Assembly (NCBI GenBank): GCA_022644775.1 | Contig: JALCHN010000001.1 | Coordinates: 62,001 to 126,000 of the forward strand | Length of the DNA: 64,000 bases | DNA from: Eggerthellaceae bacterium | GTDB taxonomy: Bacteria > Actinomycetota > Coriobacteriia > Coriobacteriales > Eggerthellaceae | Direction: 5' to 3' | Shown here: positions 33,656-41,545 of the stretch, in pieces | Numbering within the stretch: the first letter of the stretch is position 1 | Layout of the letters: each line of letters begins with the position of its first letter | The notes under the pieces: model-generated | The model's input: only the letters and a program-made list of their open reading frames with translations | Told to the model about the DNA's origin: nothing | Databases searched by the model: none | Position numbers and translations under genes: made by a program

Positions 33656-34066
33656 ATGCATGCCCAAAGGGAAACCCCCGCCCCGCACGCAGGGCGCACG
33701 GCGGCGGCAGCGCTCGCAGTCGCCGCCTGCCTGGTCTGCGCCCCTGCGCCCGCGCTCGCAGACGAGGGCCTCGCACCCGAAACTCAGACCTACGATTCCG
33801 CCGGGGAGGAATGGGACGGCTCGCTCGCCGGCGGCGCCGGCAACGGGGGCGCCGTCGACCTCTCCTACAGCGTCGTCGCCGACGAGGCGCCCGCCCCCGA
33901 AGAAGAGCCGCCCGCAGAGGCCGCGAGCGCCTCCGGCAGCCCCCTGCCCCGAACCGGGGACCCCGCCGTGACCTTCGCCCTCGCCGCGACGGCGGCCGCC
34001 TGCGCGGGCGCCGCGGGAATCGTGGCGAGCGCCGACGCCCTGCGCCGAAAGGAGGACCCGCGATGA
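33656..34066 (+). CDS. Small sortase-anchored (LPXTG) surface protein
   Basis: The 136-residue protein has a signal peptide (residues 1 to about 36, ending ALADE), a short ectodomain with QTYDSAGEEWDGSLAGGAGNGG that matches a module of the upstream protein, an acidic Pro/Glu spacer, and a full sorting signal: LPRTG at 97-101, a hydrophobic stretch and RRKEDPR. A sortase would link it to the cell wall. The second ATG (33656) is chosen because the first touches GAGGAGG. It overlaps the next gene by ATGA, so the two are coupled. No sortase gene is in the window. Confidence 0.82.
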   Translation: MHAQRETPAPHAGRTAAAALAVAACLVCAPAPALADEGLAPETQTYDSAGEEWDGSLAGGAGNGGAVDLSYSVVADEAPAPEEEPPAEAASASGSPLPRTGDPAVTFALAATAAACAGAAGIVASADALRRKEDPR

Positions 34067-36414
34067 AGGCATCGATCTTGCAACGGGGAGCGCTCGCCCT
34101 CGCGCTCGGACTGGCGCTCGTCCCGGCGCCGTTGCCCACGCCTGCATCCGCGGCCGCAGCCGCCGAGGCGCAGGGGCTCGACGTGCGCACGGCGAGCGAC
34201 CTTCGCTCAATGAAGGCCCAGATGGTGATCGACCGGCTCACCGTCGACAACATGACCGTCGAGGCCTGCGACGCGCGCGTGCACTGGGCGCCGGGCGGCA
34301 TCTCGCACGAGCTCTTCGCGAGCGACTGGTCCAACATCCAGGACAGCGCGCACGTCGGCAGCCTGAGCGCGGCGGGCGGCGGCACCGACAACGGCTACCG
34401 TCGCCAGTACGGCAGCGCCAACGTCTTCTCGGTCGCTTCGGTGCCGGGCGCCGCGACGCTTGCCAACCCCTTCGCTCCGGGAAACGTCTACACCCTGTTC
34501 AACAACCACGAAACCGGCGACGGCCAGGGCGACACCCAGAGCCGCGGGTTCAAGCGCGGCGGCTTCATCCTCGATGCGACGATCGCGGGCACGGGCGGCG
34601 GCACCTTCACCGGCGCCGACGGCGGGCCCCTGCTCAAGCTGAAGTTCGCCGACGCGGGCCGGCGCGTCGTCGACGACACGATCGAAACCTTCGACCTAGA
34701 GGTAGAGGTGAAGAGCATCACGCTCAACGACGTGGTACGGCTGGAGGACGGGGGCGCTTCGACCCTCGTCGCCCCGACGATCTGCTCCTTCTGGGTGGAC
34801 ACCAACGACCGCTACTGGGACGAGGCCGCCGGCACCTGGCGCAACGCGCCCGAAAAGCTCGAATTCGGCCAGAGCAACACCCTCGCCCAGCTCACGCTCG
34901 AAGGCGGCGTCTCGAAACCCGGCGCCTACCATGAAGGCTTCAACGCCTACCCGCGCCAGCAGTACACCGACATCCAGATCACGCCCGTCGACAAAGAGGG
35001 AAAGGCGATCGAGGAAGAGAACCTGCTCACCGTACTCGACATCGACCAGAGCCTCGGCAGCGCCAACCGCGAGGCGGTCCAGCTGCTCGACGGTAACATC
35101 GTCGACGACGCCGTGTTCGTGGGGAGTAATTCGGCCCTGAACGACGCCGATGCGTCGACCGAGGCCTACGACGGCAACACCGACCCGGCCGGCCTGCCCG
35201 ACGCCTTCAAGCAAGTCGACGGAGCCGGCGACGCCGTCGCGCGGCACCGGCTCTTCTACGCCCCGACGGACATCGACGACGGGACCGACGAAGACGACGC
35301 CTTCGCGCTGGCCGCCTACACGAAAGGCAGCTTCGCCCTGCGTTACTACGGCAACGTGCACGCCACCGGCGCGATCGTCGGCGGAGGGTGGAAGACGGTG
35401 CAGCTCGACTTCGACCTGAACGGGCACGGGAAAGCGGTGCCCTCGCAGCTGCTCGTGAAAGGCAACGTCCCCCACGAGGCGGGCGCGCCCACAGCCGACG
35501 GCCTGTCGTTTGCAGGCTGGTACCACGACGACGGCGTCTTCCAGAACCCCTGGGACGCCTCCCGCCCGCTCTTTGACGACACGACCGTCCACGCCAAGTG
35601 GACCGCCACGCTCACGACGCACGCCAACGGCGGCAGCGAAGTGGCGGGGCAAGTGAAAACCGACGGCGACGTCTGGGAGGCGGTGCCCGATTCCGCCTGG
35701 GAGGACCATGCCTTCGCGGGCTGGTACGCCTCCCCCGTCTTCGAAGCGAACACCCGCTGGGACAACGGCGCGCGCAACGCCGTGACCGGCAACGTCGACC
35801 TCTACGCCAAGTGGACGCCCTACTACCGCCTGGTCACCCACGAAAACGGGGGCAGCGAGGTACCCGACCAGAAGGTCCTCGAAGGATCGGCCTGGGCGCC
35901 GGTGGAGGCACCCGCCCGCGAAGGCTACGTCTTCGACGGCTGGTACGCCGCACCCGATTGCGCCGAGGACGGCAAGTGGGACGGCAGCTCCGCGCATACG
36001 GCCACGGCCGACGTGGACCTCTACGCCAAATGGGAGCGAGCCCGCTACACGGTCACCGTCCCCACGGCAATCGCCTACACGGGCCAAGCAGTGGGCAAGG
36101 TCGACACGACCGACGCCTACGACGTGCATGTGGAAGGGCGCCTGTCCCGCGACGACGCGCAGCTCGTCGTGGGCGTGGCACAGGGAAGCAAGGTTCTCGA
36201 CGGCCCCACCGACGGGGCGAGCCTCATCTGTGCGCGCGCCTGCTGCACCGACGAAGACCGCGCCTCCGGCGACGATGCGAGCGCGATGCGGCTCGCCTCT
36301 GCCGAGGTGACCGCAGCGGGCATCGACGTGCCCTGGAAGGTGACGATATCGGGCAACGCCCGCGTCGCCGCCGCCTGGACGGGAACGGTCGACTACGTCT
36401 GCGAAGAACGCTAG
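34063..36414 (+). CDS. Large secreted protein with three InlB B-type repeats
   Basis: The 783-residue protein has a signal peptide ending near residue 30. A large beta-rich region to about 470 has no family I recognise. Three Listeria-Bacteroides (InlB B) repeats follow at about 480-660, each ending DLYAKW or VHAKW with FAGWY or FDGWY cores. The last 125 residues repeat the module YTVTVPTAIAYTGQAVGKVDTTDAY found in the second cluster protein, then VTISGNARVAAAWTGTVDY. There is no LPXTG or membrane anchor. Such repeats are common in host-contact proteins. The protein may be held at the wall by the small LPXTG protein encoded just before it; this is an inference. Confidence 0.78.
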   Translation: MKASILQRGALALALGLALVPAPLPTPASAAAAAEAQGLDVRTASDLRSMKAQMVIDRLTVDNMTVEACDARVHWAPGGISHELFASDWSNIQDSAHVGSLSAAGGGTDNGYRRQYGSANVFSVASVPGAATLANPFAPGNVYTLFNNHETGDGQGDTQSRGFKRGGFILDATIAGTGGGTFTGADGGPLLKLKFADAGRRVVDDTIETFDLEVEVKSITLNDVVRLEDGGASTLVAPTICSFWVDTNDRYWDEAAGTWRNAPEKLEFGQSNTLAQLTLEGGVSKPGAYHEGFNAYPRQQYTDIQITPVDKEGKAIEEENLLTVLDIDQSLGSANREAVQLLDGNIVDDAVFVGSNSALNDADASTEAYDGNTDPAGLPDAFKQVDGAGDAVARHRLFYAPTDIDDGTDEDDAFALAAYTKGSFALRYYGNVHATGAIVGGGWKTVQLDFDLNGHGKAVPSQLLVKGNVPHEAGAPTADGLSFAGWYHDDGVFQNPWDASRPLFDDTTVHAKWTATLTTHANGGSEVAGQVKTDGDVWEAVPDSAWEDHAFAGWYASPVFEANTRWDNGARNAVTGNVDLYAKWTPYYRLVTHENGGSEVPDQKVLEGSAWAPVEAPAREGYVFDGWYAAPDCAEDGKWDGSSAHTATADVDLYAKWERARYTVTVPTAIAYTGQAVGKVDTTDAYDVHVEGRLSRDDAQLVVGVAQGSKVLDGPTDGASLICARACCTDEDRASGDDASAMRLASAEVTAAGIDVPWKVTISGNARVAAAWTGTVDYVCEER

Positions 36415-36713
36415 CGGGCAAGGGGCGCGTCGTACGCGCCCCGTGCCCTTGCCAGGACGCGCTCGAGAGCGGAGAGCCCTTCGGTCGCTCGGGCCCGTAT
36501 TGCGGGCAGGCGGGACGCATCGGGCTCGACGACGGCGAGCGCGTCGGGTCCCGCCTCGCCCGCGTCGAGCGCGCCCACGGTGAGACAGCCGTCGAGCGTT
36601 GCGCCGAAGAGACCGAGCAGATGGGACATCTTGATCCGGTAGCGGGGATGGGCGTCGTTGGTCTCGCGCACCGGGGACAGATAGATGCGAACTCTCTCGA
36701 ACATGTGCTCCAC
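36411..36713 (-). CDS. Conserved-looking small protein of unknown function
   Basis: The 100-residue frame starts with GTG, with GGAG nine bases upstream, or with ATG three codons later. It begins with a basic, beta-like segment (MFERVRIYLSPVRETNDAHPRYRIK), contains a central hydrophobic stretch (HLLGLFGATLDGCLTVGALDAG) and ends in an Ala/Arg helix. A well-formed TATAAT promoter with a palindromic operator lies just upstream, which argues that it is a real gene. Its stop overlaps that of the convergent surface protein. No family is recognised. The promoter quality suggests regulated expression. Confidence 0.5.
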   Translation of the reverse strand: MEHMFERVRIYLSPVRETNDAHPRYRIKMSHLLGLFGATLDGCLTVGALDAGEAGPDALAVVEPDASRLPAIRARATEGLSALERVLARARGAYDAPLAR

Positions 36714-36746
36714 GTGCTTATTCTCCGAAGTGAATAGTCTGAGCGC

Positions 36747-36777
36747 ATTATAGTCCTACGTGAATATTCACTAACAA
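36747..36777 (-). promoter_or_regulatory. Promoter with palindromic operator for the 100-aa gene
   Basis: On the minus strand TATAAT lies at 36747-36752 and a TTGTTA -35 at 36772-36777. The perfect 12-bp palindrome GTGAATATTCAC (36760-36771) fills the spacer, and a half-site GTGAATA recurs at 36730-36736, just downstream of the start. This looks like a repressor-controlled promoter. Confidence 0.6.
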
Positions 36778-36949
36778 GGCGCCCCAATGACTGCACGCAT
36801 TCCGCCTGAAGCGACGGGTAGTGCCCCTGAAAGCCAGCTACCAGACGAGCCCGAACCCTCCCGGCCAATCGACCGCCATCAGTGCGCGCTTTCGCCTCGT
36901 TTCCGACGGTGGCCCTAGGCCTGGGCGACGTGGGAGAGCCAGCGCACGC

Positions 36950-36987
36950 AAAACGAGCGGGACGGCCCTCCGAAGAGACTGTCCCGC
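36950..36987 (-). terminator. Terminator of the ccm-galU run
   Basis: On the minus strand GCGGGAC and GTCCCGC form a stem with further inner pairing (CTC-TTCG-GAG) and are followed by TCGTTTT. It starts 26 bases after the last gene of the run. Apart from this and the promoter above, 36714-37013 holds no gene. Confidence 0.65.
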
Positions 36988-37013
36988 CCGTGGGCGCTCA
37001 TGCACAGGGAACC

Positions 37014-37277
37014 TTATTCGACCGTCCCGTAGACCTGACCCCAGGAGTGGCCGTTGATCGCCGAGTTGAGCTGATCGCACATGGTCTGGCGAGCGTAGAG
37101 GCCCGGCGGCAGAAGCGACACGATCTCGATCAGGTCCTCCGGCAAATCGACTAATTCGGCCCGTACGACCGCGTCGAGCCGTGAGACGAATTCGGCTTCG
37201 CGGTAGAGGTCGTTCACCAGGCGCTGCAGGGCGCCGTAGTCGTCGCTGCGATTGATGTTGGAAAGGGGCTGCCTCAT
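37014..37277 (-). CDS. Small uncharacterised protein coupled to the methyltransferase-like gene
   Basis: The 87-residue acidic protein has no signal peptide or membrane segment. It looks helical, with LQRLVNDLYREAEFVSRLDAVVRAELVDLPEDLIEIVSLLPPGLYARQTMCDQLNSAI as its main body (positions about 18-76). The ATG follows GGTGAGG by five bases and lies 13 bases after the stop of the methyltransferase-like gene. It is the last gene before the terminator. I do not recognise the family. Co-transcription suggests it works with the upstream gene. Confidence 0.65.
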   Translation of the reverse strand: MRQPLSNINRSDDYGALQRLVNDLYREAEFVSRLDAVVRAELVDLPEDLIEIVSLLPPGLYARQTMCDQLNSAINGHSWGQVYGTVE

Positions 37278-37290
37278 GCGCGCCTCACCT

Positions 37291-38190
37291 CTAGCGCACG
37301 GGCACAAGGCCCGCACTCGCCGCGGCGAGCACGCCCGTATGCGCGGGCATCGCGTTGCCCGTCGCGCGCAGGAACTGGGCGCCGGCCGCAACCAGGGCGG
37401 GAACCGACTCCCCCAGCCGGGCGGCGTCGCCGTAGGGGTTGTCTTCGAGCGTGCGCTCGAAGGCGCGTGGCGCTCGTCCACGGATGGCTTCCTTCACGTC
37501 GAGCTGCACCAACAGGGGCACGTCGCAGGCCGCAGCCGCCCGGCGCGCAAAAGCGCAGGCGATGTCGGGCGCCTCGCCCGTACAGAAGCCCGCCACATCG
37601 GCTTCCAGATCCTGCATGATCGCGACGACCTCTTCGATCGGCTCGCGGCCGGCCAGGCGGCCCTCGCTATCGACGTCGACCGACGCGATCACGGGCGTGG
37701 CGCAGAGCTTGCGCACCCCCATGAGGGCGCAACGCACGTCGGCGGCGCTCGCCAGTCCGTTCAGGAAGAAGGCGTCGACGCCTTCGGGGCCGATCGCCTC
37801 GACGGCGCGGGCGTACTGGTCGCGGTTGGCAGAAAGCGAGGCCTTGCTCGTGGGGTCGAGCGGCAGGCCCGTGGGGCCGATCTCGCAGATGAGATGTTGG
37901 GGGCGGAACTGCGCCGCCGCGCTCTTAGCCGCCGCCGCGATTTCGGAGTCGCGGTCGGCCGCGCGGTGGTGGGCCAAGCGGGCCCGCGTGATGCCCTCCG
38001 TCGGCGCGACCAGGCAGGGGGCGCCGGCCACCTGCTGCAGCTTGAGCGCGTCGTGCACGGCTTCAGGGTCGAGGGCGGCCTCCATCGTCGCGCCGAAGGA
38101 CATATCGACCCCCTGCGAGGCCAACGTCGCGTCGATCGGCGACGACAGCGCGAGGACGTCGCGGTGGAAGCGCAGCTGGATATCGGCCAT
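37291..38190 (-). CDS. Homocysteine S-methyltransferase-like protein lacking the Cys-Cys zinc site
   Basis: The 299-residue protein follows the homocysteine S-methyltransferase barrel: the N-terminal strand LSSPIDATLASQG where D-G-A-M-G-T is usual, AGAPCLVAPTEGITRARLAHH, ICEIGPTGLPL, and AARLGESVPALVAAGAQFLRATGNAMPAHT at the end. In active enzymes the last segment reads I-G-G-C-C-G-T-T-P; both zinc cysteines are replaced here (ATGNA). GFCTGEAP may keep a shifted first cysteine. The usual zinc chemistry therefore looks lost. It follows galU by 20 bases in a run with the cytochrome maturation genes. A non-catalytic or altered role is an inference. Confidence 0.7.
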   Translation of the reverse strand: MADIQLRFHRDVLALSSPIDATLASQGVDMSFGATMEAALDPEAVHDALKLQQVAGAPCLVAPTEGITRARLAHHRAADRDSEIAAAAKSAAAQFRPQHLICEIGPTGLPLDPTSKASLSANRDQYARAVEAIGPEGVDAFFLNGLASAADVRCALMGVRKLCATPVIASVDVDSEGRLAGREPIEEVVAIMQDLEADVAGFCTGEAPDIACAFARRAAAACDVPLLVQLDVKEAIRGRAPRAFERTLEDNPYGDAARLGESVPALVAAGAQFLRATGNAMPAHTGVLAAASAGLVPVR

Positions 38191-38210
38191 AGACCCCTCC
38201 TACCCGTTCT

Positions 38211-39026
38211 CTAGTTGGCCTGGGCGCGCGCGTACAGGCGGTTGTTGGTGTCGAGCCAGGTGGCCACGGTGCCCGTGTCGAAGCCTTCGTCGGGGCCGAT
38301 GACCATCGCGTACATCTCCTCGTCGGCGAGCACGGCGTCGAGCGCGTCGGTGAGCTGAATCTCCCCGCCGGCGCCCGAGGCCACGTCGCCCAGAAGCTCC
38401 ATCACGCGCGGCGAGAGCAAGTAGCGGCCGAAGACGGTGAGGTTCGAGGGAGCCTCTTCCGCCGGCGGCTTTTCCACCAGGCCGTCGACCTTCCATACGC
38501 CGTCGGCCACTTCGGAGCCGCTGATCACGCCGAAGCGCGACACCTGGTCAATGGGCACGGGCAGCACGGCGATCACGCTCGCGCCGTTGTGCTCGTCGGA
38601 GATCTTCTTCATGCGGTTGAGCATGTCGTTGCCCGGCACGATCACGTCGCCCAGAAGGACGAAGAAGGGCTCGCCGGCAGTCTTTTCGGCAGCGCAGTGC
38701 ACGGCATGGCCCAAGCCGAGCGGCTCGTCCTGGTAGACGAAGCTCACCGGCAGGTGGCCTGCGTGGTGCACGGCCTCGGCGCGGTCGTCCTTGCCGCGCT
38801 CGTGCAGCGTGGCCTCGAGTGCGGGGTCGGGCGTGAAATGCTCTTCGATAGCCTTCTTCTCGCGGCTGTTGATGATGACGACTTCGTCGGCGCCGCTGGC
38901 CAGGCCTTCCTCGACCACGTACTGTATGACGGGACGGTCGACCACGAGCAGCATTTCCTTGGGTACGGCCTTCGTCGCCGGCAGGAAACGGGTTCCCATG
39001 CCCGCAGCGGGAATAAGTGCCTTCAT
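38211..39026 (-). CDS. galU: UTP-glucose-1-phosphate uridylyltransferase
   Basis: The 271-residue nucleotidyltransferase has AAGMGTRFLPATKAVPKEML near residue 8, RPVIQYVVEEGLASGADEVVII, and LGLGHAVHCA with LLGDVIVPGND, all typical of GalU. It makes UDP-glucose for wall, capsule and lipid glycosides. The ATG overlaps the ccmD-like stop region (one base between). Its tail position in a cytochrome maturation operon has no obvious functional link and may reflect shared transcription only. Confidence 0.95.
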   Translation of the reverse strand: MKALIPAAGMGTRFLPATKAVPKEMLLVVDRPVIQYVVEEGLASGADEVVIINSREKKAIEEHFTPDPALEATLHERGKDDRAEAVHHAGHLPVSFVYQDEPLGLGHAVHCAAEKTAGEPFFVLLGDVIVPGNDMLNRMKKISDEHNGASVIAVLPVPIDQVSRFGVISGSEVADGVWKVDGLVEKPPAEEAPSNLTVFGRYLLSPRVMELLGDVASGAGGEIQLTDALDAVLADEEMYAMVIGPDEGFDTGTVATWLDTNNRLYARAQAN

Positions 39027-39027
39027 G

Positions 39028-39240
39028 TTAGTCCTTCTTCAAAACGGATGCGGTTTCGTCGGTCTGGCGATGCGCCAGGGCCTCTTCCAGCGCGGTCACC
39101 TGAGCTTCGGTGCGCTTCAGGCGAACCGTGACAAAAACAACGTACACCAGAAGCGCCAACCAGACGAGGGCATACGCCGCAATTACAAAGGGTGCCGACG
39201 GAAGAATCGTCGCGTAGATCTGTTCCAGAATAGGGTTCAT
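39028..39240 (-). CDS. ccmD: CcmD-like small membrane protein
   Basis: The 70-residue protein has one membrane segment (about residues 17-38, APFVIAAYALVWLALLVYVV) followed by a basic and charged helix, the layout of CcmD. CcmD helps release holo-CcmE from the CcmABC complex. Sequence conservation in CcmD is low, so the call rests on topology and on its position directly after ccmC. GGAGAAGC lies before the ATG. Confidence 0.75.
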   Translation of the reverse strand: MNPILEQIYATILPSAPFVIAAYALVWLALLVYVVFVTVRLKRTEAQVTALEEALAHRQTDETASVLKKD

Positions 39241-39269
39241 AGCTTCTCCTTAGCGTGGCGCGCGGGGCC

Positions 39270-40037
39270 CTAGGCCTCGTCGAGTTGTTCCTTGATGTGC
39301 TCGACGCGCTCGTCGAGCTCCTGCGCGCGCAGGCGCAGGCGGAAGAGCCCGTAGGCGATGCAGAGCATGCCGAACAGGGACAGCAGCAGCGGCAGCAGCA
39401 TGTCCGGCGACAGGCCCGAATCGGTGCGGAAGATCGTGGGATGCACGCTCGAAGGCACGATGCGGGTGATCGCGAAGGTGATCGGCACGTCGATGAACAT
39501 GACGATGCCGTAGACGCTCGCGAAGGTCGCGCGGCGTTCGGGCTCGTCGAAGGAGGCGCGCATCACGAAGTAGGCGAACACGAGCAGCATGAGGATGAAA
39601 TACGTGGTCAGGCGCGGTTCCCAGGTCCACCACACGCCCCATTCGAAGCGCTCCCACATTTCCCCGGTGAACATGGTAGCCAGCACGAACAGCAGCGCGA
39701 TGCCCGCGGCGATACGGGCGCGCTCGTCCCAGGCGGCGTCGCGCGTCTGCAGGAAGCGGATGCCGAAGTAGGCGACGAAACCGATCATGACCATGCTCGT
39801 CACGGCGACGGGCATGTGGAAGTAGAAGATCTTCTGACTGAAGAGCAGCTGGTTGGACACCATCTCGCCGCCGATGACCTCGACGCCGTTGACGGTGGCG
39901 CCGTTCACGGGCCCCGCCAGCGTGAAGGCCAGCACGAAGCCGGCCGTGGAGAGCAGCGCCCCTATGAGCGTGACGACCGGCGCGATTCTGTCGAGCACGC
40001 CGCCCGTCTGGGGCGACCGATATCCGTCTTTTCCCAT
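39270..40037 (-). CDS. ccmC: Heme exporter/handling protein CcmC
   Basis: The 255-residue protein has six membrane segments and the tryptophan-rich periplasmic motif FEWGVWWTWEPRLTTY, the form of the WWD signature used by CcmC to hold heme. A conserved histidine lies before it (YFHMPVAV). CcmC presents heme to CcmE outside the membrane. The C-terminal 30 residues are a charged helix. AAAGGGG precedes the ATG, 21 bases after the ccmB stop. Its place between ccmB and the ccmD-like gene supports CcmC over CcsA. Confidence 0.92.
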   Translation of the reverse strand: MGKDGYRSPQTGGVLDRIAPVVTLIGALLSTAGFVLAFTLAGPVNGATVNGVEVIGGEMVSNQLLFSQKIFYFHMPVAVTSMVMIGFVAYFGIRFLQTRDAAWDERARIAAGIALLFVLATMFTGEMWERFEWGVWWTWEPRLTTYFILMLLVFAYFVMRASFDEPERRATFASVYGIVMFIDVPITFAITRIVPSSVHPTIFRTDSGLSPDMLLPLLLSLFGMLCIAYGLFRLRLRAQELDERVEHIKEQLDEA

Positions 40038-40058
40038 TATTCCCCTTTCTTGAAGCGC

Positions 40059-40775
40059 TTATGCGCTGATCACGTAATCGTAGAGTACCCAGCTTAAGAG
40101 CACCATGACCACATCGTATCCCCCGGCGAGCAGAAGCGAGTTGCCGAACACGCCCTCGACGTCGCCGCCCGCGAGCACCACCGTCGACGCCGCGACGCAG
40201 GCGTAGAGCAGCGGGAAGACGAGCGGGATGAAGAGCACGGCGAGCAAGACGTCCTTGCCGCGCGAGTTCACGGTGATCGTAGCGAGCAGGGTGCCGATGC
40301 CGGCGATGCCCACCGTCCCCACGAGCAGGGGCAGCCAGATGAGCGGCCAGGTGTCGGCCGGCTGCGTGGTCGTGAGGAAGAAGAAGTAGAAGAGCGGCAG
40401 GACCACGATTTCCACCACGACCAGGAAGATCAGGTTGCTCGTGGCCTTGGCCAGGAACACGACGCTGCGGTCGAGCGGAACGAGCAGGATCCCCTCCAGG
40501 CAGGCGTTCTCCTGCTCGTGGGCGAACGAGCGGTTCAAGCCCAAAAGCGAGGTGAACACCACCAGGGCCCACAGCAGGCCCGCTGCCATCTGCAGGATGT
40601 CGAACTGGTTGGAGGTCTGCGAGAGCGCCGCCCCGTAGACCACGAGCACGAGCAGGGCGTAGATGCCCATCGCGGTGAGCATTTCCTTGGTGCGGAACTC
40701 GCGGCGCAGGTCTTTGGCGAGCAGGGTGCGGTACTGGGCGAAGGTGCTCGGCTTCTTGATGCTGGCGCGCGCCAT
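40059..40775 (-). CDS. ccmB: Heme exporter permease CcmB
   Basis: The 238-residue protein has six membrane segments and the CcmB signature around [27 protein letters not shown], including the LVPLDR motif. It begins with a cytoplasmic segment [16 protein letters not shown]. It forms the ABC complex with CcmA and CcmC. Its start is one base after the ccmA stop, indicating translational coupling. Confidence 0.93.
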   Translation of the reverse strand: MARASIKKPSTFAQYRTLLAKDLRREFRTKEMLTAMGIYALLVLVVYGAALSQTSNQFDILQMAAGLLWALVVFTSLLGLNRSFAHEQENACLEGILLVPLDRSVVFLAKATSNLIFLVVVEIVVLPLFYFFFLTTTQPADTWPLIWLPLLVGTVGIAGIGTLLATITVNSRGKDVLLAVLFIPLVFPLLYACVAASTVVLAGGDVEGVFGNSLLLAGGYDVVMVLLSWVLYDYVISA

Positions 40776-40776
40776 C

Positions 40777-41538
40777 CTAGGCCACCCCCATTCCCACCGT
40801 GCGACGATAGAGCGCCTCGAAGGCGTCGTAGTCGATGTCGTCTTTGGCAGCGTAGGCCACCACGCGGCCGCGCGCGAGCACGAGGGCGTGACTGCACGTC
40901 GCGAAGCCCTTCTGCAGGTCGTGGCTGACCATGACGAAGGTGCGGTCCTCGCGCACGGCGGCGATAAGGTCGTCGAAGATCTCGACGGCGTGCGGGTCGA
41001 GGCCCGAATAGGGCTCGTCGAGGAAGACGACGTCGGGGTCGTGCAGCAGGGCGCGGGCGATGCAGAGGCGCTGGGTCATGCCGCGCGAGAAGGTGCGCAC
41101 CACGTCCATGCGCCTATGCGACAGCTCGACCGCTTCGAGCATCTCGTCGACGCGCTCGCGAGCGTTCTGGATTCCGTAGAGCTTGGCCGAAAGCATGAGG
41201 TTCTCTTCGGCCGTGAGGTCGCCGTAGAGCATCGAATTGTGGGAGATGAGCCCGATATGGGCGCGGACCGCGTCGGGGTCCTCCTTCAGGTCGATGCCCA
41301 TGATTTTTGCCGAACCCGAGGTAGGGCGCGAGAGTGTGGCGAGCATGCGCAGCAGGGTCGACTTGCCCGCGCCGTTGGGGCCGAAGATGGAAAGGAAGGC
41401 GCCCTGGGGCAGGTCGAAGGTCACGTTGTCGACCGCGCGACGGCGGCCGAAGACCTTGCTCACGTGTTCCAGGGAAAGCGCGGGAGCGCCCGCAAGGGGC
41501 GCTCCCTCCTTCGTTGACGTAGTGCCGATCACGCGCAC
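40777..41538 (-). CDS. ccmA: ABC transporter ATP-binding protein CcmA
   Basis: The 253-residue protein has Walker [10 protein letters not shown] near residue 56, Q-loop [10 protein letters not shown], signature FSRGMTQRL, Walker [14 protein letters not shown] and H-loop MVSHD. In the Ccm complex its ATPase releases heme-loaded CcmE. The start is GTG with AAAGGGGAT directly upstream, seven bases after the ccmF stop; a second GTG lies two codons later. The gene order F-A-B-C-D fixes its identity among ABC ATPases. Confidence 0.92.
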   Translation of the reverse strand: MRVIGTTSTKEGAPLAGAPALSLEHVSKVFGRRRAVDNVTFDLPQGAFLSIFGPNGAGKSTLLRMLATLSRPTSGSAKIMGIDLKEDPDAVRAHIGLISHNSMLYGDLTAEENLMLSAKLYGIQNARERVDEMLEAVELSHRRMDVVRTFSRGMTQRLCIARALLHDPDVVFLDEPYSGLDPHAVEIFDDLIAAVREDRTFVMVSHDLQKGFATCSHALVLARGRVVAYAAKDDIDYDAFEALYRRTVGMGVA

Positions 41539-41545
41539 ATCCCCT

